A stretch of 64,000 nt of DNA. It comes from Bifidobacterium sp. ESL0784 (GTDB lineage: Bacteria > Actinomycetota > Actinomycetes > Actinomycetales > Bifidobacteriaceae). Made by a program: the position numbers and the translations under genes. Positions 1 to 12,124 of this stretch are shown here, one piece after another. Position 1 is the stretch's first letter. The number at the start of each line of letters is the position of its first letter. The DNA lies in contig NZ_JAQTHV010000002.1 in the NCBI RefSeq assembly GCF_029433295.1, positions 186,001-250,000 of the forward strand, given 5' to 3'. The notes beneath the pieces are model-generated. The model saw only the letters and a list, made by a program, of their open reading frames with translations, was not told where the DNA came from and ran no database searches.

Positions 1-1682
1 AACATGAGCGGGATGCCAAACACCACCATCCAGGCGATACCGCCATAGACCACCAAAGCGAGGCTGCCGATGAAAGCGGCGACGAGCAGAGCCACCGTGA
101 TGGCAGTGAAGAGAAAATATTGCCATTGGAAACCGGTCACTTGCATCTGGTCGAACTCGTCGTCGGCGGCGTCGTCAAAGCGCTGCTTCGCGGCAATGCC
201 GCCACTCCATTCTTTGATGCACTCGTTGAGCTGCGACAAATCGAAGATCTTCGCGCCAAGTTGGGCAGAAGCACTGGTCAGGAAATCAAGCAACGCACGT
301 TCGGAATCGGCCAATTCGGGCTGATCCGAGATGTCCACATACGCCAATGGAAGAATTTTGACAACGCCTGTGGCCTTCCCGGAACGAGGACGATTTTCAT
401 CTTTGGCCGCCGCATCGATCTGCTGAACGCTGGCCGTGTCCATATCGATGCCGTCATACCACTGCATCCGACCAGGGTAAAGGGCGATGATTTTCTTGCT
501 AGCCAGCGAAAGCAGGGTCGCCGACATGCGACGCGAACGCATGGCTCGACTGCTCATCGGCTCAAGCACACCCATCAATTTGGCGGCCGCGGCAGGGCTG
601 ATCGGCGGTATATCGCGGGAATAGGTCACCGCTGACCGACAACGAATCTTCCGGTTGTTGTATATCACCATGGCAACGACCGCCACCATGGCCATCAGTG
701 TAAGCCCCACCACACTTTTGAGCTCATCGTCCCTTTTGCGCAGCTCACGTTGGTAGTTCTCCGCTTCCACCCGCTCATCGTTCAAAACCATATTTTTCAT
801 ATCGATGTTGTCGGGCAGTTTCACCGAAGGCTGCTTCATTCCCTGCACGCCGAACATCGACACCAGATCCACATGCTGATGGGCCTTGACGTATTTTGCG
901 GAAAAATCGACACCGTGGTCGGCGCTTTTATGCACATTGCCATCGCCATCGTAATGCAACCATTGCCAGGTCTGGCTCTTCGCAGTGCTTTTGGGAAGCG
1001 AAACGTGGCCTTGCAGGGAATCGATGGGAATCTCATTGTCATCGCCCACGGGCTCCCATTTCATATAAGAGACGTCGTTATAGACCGACACCACACCCTT
1101 GAAGGTCATGGAAATATCGAATCGCAGACTGTCTGCACTTTCGGTAGCAGGGATATTCCAGCCTATTTCGACGGTATGCCCATTGTCGTTATCCCGGGTT
1201 TCGCCGTCATTGGCGTCAGGGCTATCGGCGTCGGTGTCATCCTGGGCCGCCGGGGCATAGTCATGGTCATGCTCGGAAGTATCCATGGCATACCATGTGC
1301 CCGCGTAATCATCATTCCAACGGGCGTCATCCAACGTTTTGGTCGATTTGGCGCTACCAAGCCGGTAGGTCTTGCTGTGGCTGACGTCTTTGACGGACAC
1401 ATCGGTGATCGCCGTGAGTTTGTCGTCGTCAATCTTGTATTGCTGGAACAGTTGTTTCCAAGGCTTGCCATTTGGCCGTTGATTGAGCTTCATGTCAATG
1501 TGCTCGGTGAATCGCAAATCGCCGTTTGCAGATACCGACGCATCATATTTCAAAGAACGATACGAGATATCCTGCCGGAACGTGCCGCTTTGTGCCGCCG
1601 ACCCTATGACGGTCAGGGCCAGCACCAGCGTAACCGCCAAGGATACGGCAACGTCTCTCGCCACTCTTCTCAAACTCAGCAT
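1..1682 (-). CDS. DUF2207 family membrane protein, C-terminus beyond window
   Basis: The frame is open from ATG at 1682 to the left edge (560 codons), so the C-terminus lies outside the window. Residues about 10-30 form an N-terminal hydrophobic segment (signal or anchor). The next 290 residues are an extracellular-type domain containing HVDLVSMFG, which is shared with the neighbouring paralogue. A transmembrane helix follows at about 322-343, and two more begin at about 522 and 542. This is the usual DUF2207 plan of exported N-domain, helix, cytoplasmic region and helical hairpin; the molecular function of the family is unknown. An in-frame GTG at 1718 is an alternative start, and neither start has a strong Shine-Dalgarno. 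It lies just downstream of a decayed paralogue on the same strand, so the pair looks like a tandem duplication. Confidence 0.8.
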   Translation of the reverse strand, partial: MLSLRRVARDVAVSLAVTLVLALTVIGSAAQSGTFRQDISYRSLKYDASVSANGDLRFTEHIDMKLNQRPNGKPWKQLFQQYKIDDDKLTAITDVSVKDVSHSKTYRLGSAKSTKTLDDARWNDDYAGTWYAMDTSEHDHDYAPAAQDDTDADSPDANDGETRDNDNGHTVEIGWNIPATESADSLRFDISMTFKGVVSVYNDVSYMKWEPVGDDNEIPIDSLQGHVSLPKSTAKSQTWQWLHYDGDGNVHKSADHGVDFSAKYVKAHQHVDLVSMFGVQGMKQPSVKLPDNIDMKNMVLNDERVEAENYQRELRKRDDELKSVVGLTLMAMVAVVAMVIYNNRKIRCRSAVTYSRDIPPISPAAAAKLMGVLEPMSSRAMRSRRMSATLLSLASKKIIALYPGRMQWYDGIDMDTASVQQIDAAAKDENRPRSGKATGVVKILPLAYVDISDQPELADSERALLDFLTSASAQLGAKIFDLSQLNECIKEWSGGIAAKQRFDDAADDEFDQMQVTGFQWQYFLFTAITVALLVAAFIGSLALVVYGGIAWMVVFGIPLM

Positions 1683-1886
1683 CGTCCAACCAATCCGTCT
1701 CGAAGGCGCATTCTCCACTGCCCGAAAACTATTAGCCTATGATTAAAATCATCGTCATCAAATCATACCCGCCGAACGTCATATTCGCCGAAAGGCCAAT
1801 CGCTTGTTCAGACGAGCAGGTATTCTATTGCGGATCGCCATGTCACCAAAACCTCATCTACTGCTTCGAACTAGAACAGCAGACGC

Positions 1887-4614
1887 TCAGCGCCCACCAA
1901 ATGAGCCTCCACCGGAACCTCCGCCCGATCCGCCGAAGCTGCCGCCACTGCCGGAACCGCCGTCAGAGTCGGAGGACATGCTGAACGTGGATTCCATGGT
2001 GTCGATGCCGTTACTGACTCCAGCGCCGAAATCACTGAATTGCGCAGCCAGCGACGAGTCCGCACCGGCCCCCGAGCCCGAATCGGTCGAATAACGATAC
2101 CAATAGCACAACGAATCGTTGTTGCCGCGCTCATGGTCATCATCAAGCGACGAGAACAACCCGCCAAAACGTTGCATCTGTTTGTCAGAGACCCCGAACG
2201 CAGTGGCGTAAATATAATACTTATCGAAATTATCCGGCGACAATGGAGAAACAGAAGACGGATGAAGCGCCGCAGCCACATCTGAATCCGAATCCGATAG
2301 CGAACCCGACGTCGCAACCGACTCGGCCGCCGCCGACTGATTTCCGGCGTCGCCGCCATGCCACAGATACGCCTCCAAACCCAGCATCGGCTTGACCAAC
2401 CGTCTCCCTTTTCGTGTCAAGCCTCGATAACGCAGCAGTTTGAAGAGGAAAATGAGCAGGAAAATCACCGGGGCACCCAGCAACAGCGAAATCCCCCACT
2501 GTTCGTGCAGCTGGTCGGAAACATGGCCGTAATCGTCGGTGCCCGAACCGACCACGTTGAAGGCAAGGCCGTCGACATACAGCGCCCCCATCACTCCAGC
2601 CGCCACAATCGCAGCGGCCGCCGCAAAACCGAACAGCAACGGCTTGACCACATGCAGCTTCAGATATTCGAAATTCGCAGTCCAATTGAAGACGCTTTGC
2701 AGCCATTCGGCCTTCCACCAACCGTCCAACTTATGGCCAACGGTACGGAAATCGAAAACAGGCGTATCAAGTTTCAGCGATATCGCCTGCAGCAAGTTGA
2801 GCAATGCCCGTTCACACAGCGTGAGCTCATGCGTCTCGCCGACATTCTTCGCAAATGCACCCGGCAACATCACCACCGTCGAAGTCGGCTTGGAGGAGGC
2901 TTTAGGACCTTCCGCCTCTTCGGAGATGACTTCCCGCACCGCCTCCATACCCTTGGTGAGCCCCTGAGCCCTGGCCTGCCTGATATATTCCTCATCCCGG
3001 GCTTGCCTGTCGGCTGCCTGCGACCTTTCATCCATTGCTCCCGCAGATGCTTCAGCCGATTGCGCGTCTTTCTTTTGCATTTCGCTGACATCACGAAGCC
3101 GTTGCGAAATCTCATCGTCGCTGGCATGCGAAAGATCGATCCCCCTGAACCACTTGGAGCGACCAGGATAGACCGCGATGACGCCTTTGCTCACCAGCGA
3201 AAGCAGCGTAGAGCTCATCTGTCGATCCTTGAAATCGTCGGAGTACTCCCCGAAATCAAGAAAATCAATGAATTTTGCGGCGCATGCCGGCGTCATATCA
3301 GGAATGGCCTGCGAATACGGTGTCTGTTCCGGTTCGTTTACCGGTTTCTTCTGCCTGGTTTTCTTCTTGCGTTTCAAACCCGCGGCAGCATGGTGGGGAC
3401 GCTCCTGCGGATAGTACGCCTGCCAATTCGTAATCAGCACGGCAAGCAACGCAAACAGGAGTACCGCGCCTTCCCATCCCAAATATCCAAGAATCACGTT
3501 GCGACGCATGGTGACATCGCTTTCGGCTTTGCGCATTTCGGCGGTACCGCGGTCGAGCATCAGCTTTTTGCCGTCCTTGGCGATGCGATACCTCACATCC
3601 GCGTTCATTGGCGATGCGGAAAACATCGAAACCAAGTCGATATGGCGATTCGCGGCGACGTTGTGCGCAGCGACGTCAATCTGCCGGCTTCCGGTCTGGC
3701 TGACCGAACCCTTGCCGGTGTAATGCATCCTGCCGCACATCCGTGCTTTTCACGCCTTTTGGCAAAGTGACCTTAGCATGGAAATCGCCGATCGGCACAC
3801 CGCCGGTATCGCTGATTGGCTCCCACTTGGAGTAAGCGACGTCGTTATAGACCTTCACGACGTCCTTGAACGTCATGGAGATGTCGAATTTGAGGCTTTT
3901 CGCGGATTGCGTCGCAGGAATGTTCCAGCCAATCTCCACCGTGTCACCGGACTTGCCCATGCTTGCCGACACACCGTTTTCGTCGCGCAAGTCGTCGGGT
4001 TTGCTATCCGTTTTATTGCCGGGCGCAGCGGTTTTGTCATTGGGCGCGGCAGGTCCATGAGCGGACGATCCGGCGGTTTTGTCATCGGACCCCGCGGTTT
4101 TCTGCCGATATTGCCCGTCGTCCATGGCAGCCGGAAGATATTCGTCGCCTTCGCGGTTGTAAGCATTGGCGAAATCGGCCGCATACCATTGCCCCGCGTA
4201 TTTGCCATCCCAGTTGAAATTATCAAGGTCACGCGAGGAACCGGCGCTGCCGTGCCGGTATTTCTGCCCCGTCGAAACATTAGTGACCGACACATCGGTG
4301 ATGGCGCTCAGCACGCCGTCGCTTTTCACATTGTTACGAAGCGTATAGCGCTGGTACAACTGCCGTCACGGTTCGCCACCCTTGCGCTTGTTGAGTTTCA
4401 TATCGACATGCTCGGTGATGCGCAAATCCCCGTCGGACCGCACCGTCGCATTGTAATTTAGGGAATTGTAGGTCAAATCGTTATGGTGAAAGCCGAGGTC
4501 GCCGGATTCAAAACTGCAGAAGGAGAGGAACACGACCACGACAATGGTGCCGATCGCCGCCGATTTCAGCGCCGCGCCTATTCGTTCAAGACTCAGCCCC
4601 TGCCGTATCTGCAT
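1887..4614 (-). pseudogene. DUF2207 paralogue broken by an in-frame stop and a frameshift
   Basis: The gene starts at ATG 4614 behind a GAGGG ribosome site and reads a hydrophobic segment and EHVDMKLNKRKGGEP. It then meets TGA at 4368-4366 exactly where the intact neighbour has the Trp of GKPWKQLFQQY; the same frame continues as RQLYQRYTLRNN. A second lesion near 3731-3735 shifts frame: the neighbour has WQWLHY, whereas here the codons read cgg cag g atg cat tac, which fits loss of two bases of a TGG codon. The rest (about 600 codons) is open and includes NRHIDLVSMF, three hydrophobic helices and a Gly/Ser-rich tail ending GGGSFGGR, typical of DUF2207 proteins. It is either a young pseudogene or a gene carrying two sequencing errors. 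The stop context UGA-C is readthrough-prone, but the frameshift argues against a full-length product. Confidence 0.75.
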
Positions 4615-4801
4615 CTTCCCTCATTCCACAAAAGCGGATGCAGCCACACCGCGACATCTGCAAGCCCTCTTCGTGACATCAATACTATCAATCCACAAGT
4701 ACGCCTTGGTAAAAAGGTTTGCTCCATCGGTTGGCAGAATGGTGGGATATAGTAATGCCATATCGAATTGCGTGAAGAAGAATTAAAGAAGAGAGTTTGA
4801 A

Positions 4802-5947
4802 GTGCATCGTTTTGGCAATAAGTCCGAAGTAAACGGGCAGATACCGGTATCCGGCGATGATATCAGTTACGACGACGTATCAGCGCCAGACACCTCAACG
4901 GACACCTCAACGTCTTTCGATTCCGCCGACTATACCCAAATGCCCGTCGGGGGCGGCCGTGCTGGCAAAAACGCCGGCAGAAGCAGCGACAAGCCACAGA
5001 TGAAACACGGCGATCCCGACGCCATCGACGACCAATACGGCAACAAACCGGTCCTGTCAACAGCCAACTTCGTCATCGCCATCATCGCCGTGGTTGCCGT
5101 CATCATTGCCGCATTCGTCTATTTCCGCGGCAGCGATACCGATAGCAACAGCAATCGTACAAGTGATAGCTATTATTCCGATTCGTCAAAAGAATCTCGA
5201 AAACTCAAAGATCAGCAGAAAAAGCAGGCCATCGTCGAGGAAGCAAGCAACGCCTATCGGGCGATTTCCGACCAAGATCTCAAAGTGACCGATGCCCTGA
5301 ACACCCTCACCCTGAATTCGGGAAACAGCGGCGCAAGCACAGAAGTGACCCAGGAGCAAGTCGACGAGCTCAAGTCGGAGATAGCGAAAATGTCCACGCC
5401 GATTGACGCGTTCAAGAAAACGCAGTCGTATCACAAACATTCGGATGTACGCAAAGCCTACAAAGAGTACACGGACAAAGAAAAAGATTACGCCAACGCG
5501 CTTAATAATTTCGCCGACTCCGTCATTGCTTACGTCAAGGCAGAGAAAAGCTGCGACGAGGCCAATGATTGGTCCACCATGAACTCGGATGCGGCCACCT
5601 ACGCGAACGGCAAACAAAAGACCATCACCACTTGCAGGGCAGCGGCGCAAGGCGTTGCGGACTCAAAGGACGGCCCGATCAAACAGTATGCCGCAACGAC
5701 CCTCAAACGCATGGATGACGCGCAAAAGCAGCTCGACGGCATTAAAGGTCTTGGCTCAGCGGACGAGATCTTCGGCGACGAGACGAAGTTCCAGAGCTTC
5801 GAGGATATGTCCCGCAAACTCAGCGACGACCTCAACCCGACCAAACAGTTCGGCAATCAGAATCCCATCTATAAGGAACTGAGCGACGCAAGGCCAAGCA
5901 AAGCGATGCTCAAAATCAACTCGGCAATCTTCAACGCTGACAAATAA
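4802..5947 (+). CDS. hypothetical single-pass membrane protein
   Basis: GTG start at 4802 follows an AAGAAGAGAG purine stretch. The 381-residue product has a polar, Asp/Ser-rich cytoplasmic N-terminus (1-85), one strong membrane helix at about 88-108, a Ser/Asp linker, and a long Lys/Glu-rich helical extracellular region to the C-terminus with two widely spaced Cys (KSCDEAND and TTCRAAA). No recognised enzyme motif is seen. It is transcribed divergently from the broken DUF2207 gene and its stop codon abuts a perfect hairpin. The topology resembles small bifidobacterial cell-envelope proteins of unknown role; no function is assigned. Confidence 0.75.
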   Translation: MHRFGNKSEVNGQIPVSGDDISYDDVSAPDTSTDTSTSFDSADYTQMPVGGGRAGKNAGRSSDKPQMKHGDPDAIDDQYGNKPVLSTANFVIAIIAVVAVIIAAFVYFRGSDTDSNSNRTSDSYYSDSSKESRKLKDQQKKQAIVEEASNAYRAISDQDLKVTDALNTLTLNSGNSGASTEVTQEQVDELKSEIAKMSTPIDAFKKTQSYHKHSDVRKAYKEYTDKEKDYANALNNFADSVIAYVKAEKSCDEANDWSTMNSDAATYANGKQKTITTCRAAAQGVADSKDGPIKQYAATTLKRMDDAQKQLDGIKGLGSADEIFGDETKFQSFEDMSRKLSDDLNPTKQFGNQNPIYKELSDARPSKAMLKINSAIFNADK

Positions 5948-6002
5948 ATGTGCGATGAAAATCAGGATTCTTGGTCGGTTTTCCTGATTTTCATCGCACA
6001 TT
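5947..6002 (+). terminator. perfect 21-bp inverted repeat after the membrane protein gene
   Basis: Arms at 5947-5967 and 5982-6002 are exact reverse complements around a 14-base loop. The left arm starts on the last base of the TAA stop codon. The stem core TGCGATGAAAATC recurs in other hairpins of this window. There is no long T run after the right arm, so it may act as a transcript end or stabiliser rather than a textbook terminator. Confidence 0.65.
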
Positions 6003-6035
6003 CGAGCAATCCGGCGGTTCCGAGGCAGGCATTCT

Positions 6036-6090
6036 CAATAGCAAAAGGCGTTTGATCATTGCGATAATGACCAAACGCCTTTTGCTATTG
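6036..6090 (-). terminator. pgi: terminator hairpin downstream of pgi
   Basis: Perfect 19-bp arms at 6036-6054 and 6072-6090 (core AGCAAAAGGCGTTTG) surround a 17-base loop, about 50 bases past the pgi stop. The A/T-rich arm ends give a U-rich tail in either direction. Confidence 0.75.
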
Positions 6091-6141
6091 CTGCGTCGAA
6101 GCGATTCATCCACCGCGACCAGCTAAGCCGCAACCATGCGA

Positions 6142-7836
<1,695 letters not shown>

Positions 7837-8179
7837 AATTCTTTTGGTCCTTTCATCACGTGCTGCGGGGTTTCATGGCCTAGTCATTCTTTTCTTCAAG
7901 GCGCTATTTCCACCGCTTGCTACACACACCAATTTACTCACAAAAGCGGACACAACAGCACAAAAAGCGTCGCGCCAGTCGACCTTGACATAACGCGATA
8001 TTTGACATCAAAACATTGGAATCCGAACGATTCTCAGAATTCACAACTTATAGCCCAGAGGAAAGGGCACGCTCACATCCCAACATATTTACAGTCTACG
8101 GATTGAGCATGCAGCGACGGCTTCTTTTTGACTTGTCCTTGGATTTCCCGGCGGCGTCAGTTTCGCTTTTCGATTTCGC
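7837..8179. other. intergenic region upstream of pgi
   Basis: 343 bases between the pgi start and the acyltransferase stop. No open frame with coding character is seen on either strand. The half next to pgi is A/T-richer and should hold the pgi promoter, but no convincing -35/-10 pair was found. No hairpin clearly ends the acyltransferase transcript. Confidence 0.5.
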
Positions 8180-9640
8180 CTATGCCAACTTAATCAAGCG
8201 CAACAAGGGCTGACGGACAAAACGGTCGATGAGGCAGACCAGCAGCACAAACACAAGTGAGAAAACGACCTCAACGACAAACCAATCGACCAACCAACCT
8301 ATGGACGCCGACATGCCACCGATCGCAAAAGCACTGGCAACGTGAGCAGCGACAGGGTCGGCAAAATGGCTTTGAACGGCGATCCAAGAATAATACGTGA
8401 GCGCCTGCACGATATAGAAGCCCAAGATGCCGGAAGCGAGTGCTTCAACCGCATGACGGCAGAAGACCTTTACGCTTTTCCGCAATGGCTTCTTTGCGCT
8501 GTTGCCATTACTTTGCAAAGCTTCGTCCGATTCCGCAGTGTTACCTAACGAAGGTTCCAAGCCACTCTGCGCAGCAAAAGACTCACACCTTTGGGCTCGT
8601 GCACTGGGGCATGCGGCACACATCAGCGAGCACAGGGCAAGTAAGAAGGAAATTGCCGAAGTCGATTTGAACGAAAGCGCCATCAGTAATCCGTAATGAC
8701 CGCCGAAAGAAGCAAATGCAACGATGCAACCAGCAGCGATAATCAGGCCGGCCAAAGCAATCGTCCAATAACGGCGGGTCAGCCAGAATGGCGCAGAGAT
8801 CTTTGCGTAGTGAGAAGCGGTTTTATTACCACCGACACATTGAGAAACAGCAGGAATGGCAGCATTCCCCCCATACCAGCGTTGCCAAGCGCAACCCAAA
8901 GCTCCCGCACAAATATAGGAGGCGAAATAGGTGATGGCGCTCATCTGCTTGCGCCAATCCAGAACGCTCAGCGAATCGAAGAAGTTGCGCCCGCTTATCG
9001 CCACGTAGACGTTGAGGCCGTAAATCACCGCAAGCGCGACCACCCACAATGCCACGCACCATTTCTTGCGGCAACGTTCGATGCACCAGCTGATGAACGG
9101 CGCAAGTAATACAAACAGAACATAAAGCCAAACAAATTCAAGACTTAAAATCACGTCACGCAACCCACCAACCGCTTGTATTGGGACGATCCAGCGGTTG
9201 ACAACCACCAATACGACAACATAGAACACCACTGCGGCAAGGATTTTTGCGATGCGAGCCACGGTTGGTTTCCATTCGTCGCGGGCAAAGCCTTTACGAT
9301 GCGAACGCTCAGCAAGGCGCGGAACGAGGAAAAACGCTGAAATCATGAAAAAGATGTGGTTGCCCCAGGCGCCTAAGAACATAAGCATCGAAATCAGCCA
9401 AACGGCCAGCGGCGTTGACGAAACGATGGCGATAAATGTGGGAGCAGCCCCGGTCTGCGCCGCCGTCGACACAGCATGCGGACCAGCAATCGCAATCTGT
9501 TCGAACGTGAGCAGAAACGTATGAAACACCGCAATGCCGACGATGGCCAGCAAACGCAACAGCTCGACGGCGAAAATACGCGAATGCCGCCTTGCAGGGA
9601 ATGTCTGCGCAGATGCGGAAATGCTAGAGGATGTCATCAC
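8180..9640 (-). CDS. acyltransferase 3-like membrane protein
   Basis: 486 residues, mostly hydrophobic, with about ten predicted helices. The N-terminus carries ELLRLLAIVGIAVFHTF (about 26-42); the Glu/Arg...His arrangement is the hallmark of acyltransferase family 3 (OafA/WecH-like) enzymes, which O-acetylate or succinylate cell-surface sugars. A polar, poorly conserved stretch of about 60 residues near 345-405 lies between late helices and lengthens it beyond the usual 350-400. Its ATG (9640, or 9637) lies inside the end of the upstream guanylyltransferase gene, a 17-base overlap, so the two are probably translationally coupled. The context suggests modification of a mannose-containing surface glycan, which is inference. 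Confidence 0.8.
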   Translation of the reverse strand: MMTSSSISASAQTFPARRHSRIFAVELLRLLAIVGIAVFHTFLLTFEQIAIAGPHAVSTAAQTGAAPTFIAIVSSTPLAVWLISMLMFLGAWGNHIFFMISAFFLVPRLAERSHRKGFARDEWKPTVARIAKILAAVVFYVVVLVVVNRWIVPIQAVGGLRDVILSLEFVWLYVLFVLLAPFISWCIERCRKKWCVALWVVALAVIYGLNVYVAISGRNFFDSLSVLDWRKQMSAITYFASYICAGALGCAWQRWYGGNAAIPAVSQCVGGNKTASHYAKISAPFWLTRRYWTIALAGLIIAAGCIVAFASFGGHYGLLMALSFKSTSAISFLLALCSLMCAACPSARAQRCESFAAQSGLEPSLGNTAESDEALQSNGNSAKKPLRKSVKVFCRHAVEALASGILGFYIVQALTYYSWIAVQSHFADPVAAHVASAFAIGGMSASIGWLVDWFVVEVVFSLVFVLLVCLIDRFVRQPLLRLIKLA

Positions 9641-11030
9641 GGCCTTCGCGGTCGAGATAGGCGACCATGTCCTTGACCTCCTGGCTGCGGGCGCGCGGGG
9701 CGATCATCAGGGCATCTGGAGTGTCGGCGACCACCATGTCGTTGACGCCGAGCAACGCGATGGTTCGGTCGGAAAGCGGCATCACCACGTCACCGGCGCT
9801 GTCGAGGCTTACCACTTTGTCGCTGTCGCCAAGAATCTTGATATTGCGAGAGCCAGTGCTGGGCAAAAGTGCCGCCACGGAGTTGAAGTCGCCGATATCG
9901 TCCCAGCCGAAATCTCCGGGAACCATCGCCACACCGCCTGCCACGCTCAGCGGCTCGGCCACCGCGTAGTCGAACGCGATTTTCTCGATGCCCGGCCAGT
10001 AGGTCGCCATGGCCTCATCGATTACGTCATTGTCCGGATCAGCTTGATTGTTGACATCGGCATCATTATCAGCATCATCGTCAATGCCGGCATCGGATCG
10101 GGAATCTCCATTGATGCTGTTATTATTCTTCGCATTGTCGGGGTTTTCCGCGGTAGCGATATTGTCGTTTTGCCGAGAAGAGTCCGAAGCACCCAAAGCT
10201 TCCTGTCCGACATATTGTGCAGCAGCAATCTCCGCGTTCCCGGCGGTATCGGCACCATCGTCATTATCCACGGCCATATAGGCATCGGCGATATGCGAAA
10301 CGGCATCGTACATTTCCGGCTTGTATTCACGCAAATGGTCGAGCAAGACGCCGGCGCGCATCACGAACATACCGGCATTCCAACGATATTCGCCGGTGGA
10401 AAGGTAGGCCTGGGCCGTGGCCGAATCCGGCTTTTCGACGAAACGTTCCACCAGACGCGCGCTGGGTGCCTCCGGAATTTCGTCGGCTAACGACCGGCCT
10501 TGGTGAATATAGCCAAACGCCGTGGACGGTCTGGACGCCGCAATGCCGATGGTCGTCACATACCCGGCACGAGCCGCAGCAACCGCCTGCCGAACCGCAT
10601 CAGCGAACGAGTCCTTGCCCCGGATAACGTGATCGGCTGCAAACGAACCGACGATTATATGCTCGCCATGCCGCCGCGCCAAAATAGCCGTGGCCAGCAC
10701 GATGGCCGCGGTCGAATCACGAGGAACGGGCTCGGCGAAAATGTTGGATTCCTTCAATTCCGGCAACTGCGCCTCGACCGCCGCAACGTGCCGCCACCCA
10801 GTACTCACCACGATGCGATCCGGCCCGGCAAGCCGCGCCAACCGGTCGAATGTGGACTGAATCAGCGTGCGCCCACTGCCCATCAAATCATACAGAAACT
10901 TCGGCCTCGCCCCACGGCTCAACGGCCACAACCTCGAACCGGTACCACCCGCAGGGATGATGGCATAAAAGTCCTCGAAGCCGTTGCGTGACGTCGATAC
11001 GTCCGGCATTGCATTTTCCAAGTTGCCCAT
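9624..11030 (-). CDS. manC: mannose-1-phosphate guanylyltransferase with acidic insertion
   Basis: This enzyme makes GDP-mannose from mannose-1-phosphate and GTP in the cytosol. The nucleotide-binding signature AIIPAGGTGSRLWPLSR (23-39) is followed by PKFL, the VEKP (198-201) and WNAGMF (218-223) sugar-binding motifs, and IEKIAFDYAVAE near 348, all standard for the family. Residues about 255-335 are an Asp/Asn/Ala-rich insertion between WNAGMF and the rest of the fold, absent from typical enzymes of about 370 residues. ATG 11030 has AAAAGGG directly adjacent, so ATG 11009 (MPDVSTS) is an alternative. A TATATA box at 11065-11070 is a plausible -10. It overlaps the downstream acyltransferase gene. 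Confidence 0.88.
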   Translation of the reverse strand: MGNLENAMPDVSTSRNGFEDFYAIIPAGGTGSRLWPLSRGARPKFLYDLMGSGRTLIQSTFDRLARLAGPDRIVVSTGWRHVAAVEAQLPELKESNIFAEPVPRDSTAAIVLATAILARRHGEHIIVGSFAADHVIRGKDSFADAVRQAVAAARAGYVTTIGIAASRPSTAFGYIHQGRSLADEIPEAPSARLVERFVEKPDSATAQAYLSTGEYRWNAGMFVMRAGVLLDHLREYKPEMYDAVSHIADAYMAVDNDDGADTAGNAEIAAAQYVGQEALGASDSSRQNDNIATAENPDNAKNNNSINGDSRSDAGIDDDADNDADVNNQADPDNDVIDEAMATYWPGIEKIAFDYAVAEPLSVAGGVAMVPGDFGWDDIGDFNSVAALLPSTGSRNIKILGDSDKVVSLDSAGDVVMPLSDRTIALLGVNDMVVADTPDALMIAPRARSQEVKDMVAYLDREGRDDIL

Positions 11031-11204
11031 CCCTTTTCGCGCGATTTTGAGCCTGCCTGCTCCTTATATATTGTCGCGCGGCCCGTTGTCATTGCAAGCG
11101 TCGCTCTACAAGACACGGCCGAACGCAAGTCTCGTGGACAAAATGGAAATCATCCAGTAGTATTATTGTTTTGTGCGCGAGTGGTGCATACCGCTCGGGC
11201 AATT

Positions 11205-11277
11205 GCCGCTTTAGCTCAGTTGGTAGAGCGTCTCACTCGTAATGAGAAGGTCGACAGTTCGATTCTGTCAAGCGGCT
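11205..11277 (+). tRNA. tRNA-Thr (anticodon CGT)
   Basis: A full cloverleaf can be drawn: acceptor GCCGCTT/AAGCGGC, D-arm GCTC...GAGC, anticodon stem TCTCA/TGAGA with loop CTCGTAA (anticodon CGT, reading ACG), and T-arm GACAG-TTCGATT-CTGTC. The discriminator is U and CCA is not encoded. A T-rich run just downstream could end transcription. Confidence 0.95.
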
Positions 11278-11365
11278 CTTTTATTTTTCAATGGTTCCAA
11301 TGTAATTCACAGCAAAATTCAATTGACGGCACTCTCTATTTCTGCTTAATCCACGTTTGCATAAT

Positions 11366-12124
11366 TTATTCCACCTCGCCATAGACGCGATATTGCAGGT
11401 GGATGAGCTCCGCACCAATCTTGCGCAACTTGCGTTGTTCGGTCAGATACGAGGGCAGCAGCGCGATGCCCTTGCCCTGCTCCACCATGGTGACGATGGT
11501 CTCCAGCGAATCGACCTCCATCAGGCGGCGCGAATCGTGAGTATCTATATGGTCACGAAGGGAACGCTTGCGGAAGGCACATTCCTTGTCGTGGTTGATC
11601 AGCAGCGGAATGCCGGCAGGAAAACCCTTCGTTCCATCTTCCGCTGCAAGATAGGAAGCTTCCAACATCCCGGCACTTACCACTTGATAGTTGTCCAGTT
11701 CGCCCAAATCCACAAACGCGACCACCGACTTGTATTGGTGCCGCCGCGCTTCGGGAACGATTTCGCTTTGACGGCGGACGACGATGGTGCCGTAGCTTTC
11801 AGGATGAAACGACGGCATGTTGGTCATCATATAGTGCAACAAGGTTTCGGTAATCAACAGGTTTCCCGGAGCCCCGGCCGCTTCACGCCGTACATCGTCA
11901 AGTTCGGCGGTGATCCGCAACGACGCTCGATATAGCCGCTTGCCAATCCTCGTGGGCTCCACGCCTTTCGCGCTGCGCTCCACCAGTGTCGTGTGGAACT
12001 CGTGTTCAAGCGATTTGAGCCGGGCGCTGATATTCGATTGCGCGTAGCCGAGTGCCTTTGCGGCCTTGTTGAGCGAACCGGTTTCGATAATGGCTTCGAA
12101 AATCTCCAGGTCGTTGAGATTCAT
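11366..12124 (-). CDS. LysR-family transcriptional regulator
   Basis: 252 residues. The N-terminal winged helix-turn-helix (1-60) contains FEAIIETGSLNKAAKALGYA and QSNISARLKSLE, the classic LysR DNA-binding signature. The remainder is a shortened periplasmic-binding-like effector domain; most LysR proteins run 290-310 residues, so the C-terminal part is trimmed, but the frame shows no break. It is divergent from a GAPDH gene across 282 A/T-rich bases, the usual arrangement for a LysR protein controlling its neighbour. The effector cannot be deduced from the sequence. Confidence 0.9.
   Translation of the reverse strand: MNLNDLEIFEAIIETGSLNKAAKALGYAQSNISARLKSLEHEFHTTLVERSAKGVEPTRIGKRLYRASLRITAELDDVRREAAGAPGNLLITETLLHYMMTNMPSFHPESYGTIVVRRQSEIVPEARRHQYKSVVAFVDLGELDNYQVVSAGMLEASYLAAEDGTKGFPAGIPLLINHDKECAFRKRSLRDHIDTHDSRRLMEVDSLETIVTMVEQGKGIALLPSYLTEQRKLRKIGAELIHLQYRVYGEVE

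Noticed and set aside
4366..4368. In-frame TGA in the DUF2207 paralogue as a recoded (Sec or Trp) codon
   Set aside because: The paralogue has Trp there, no selenocysteine element is seen, and a second frameshift downstream shows ordinary decay or error.
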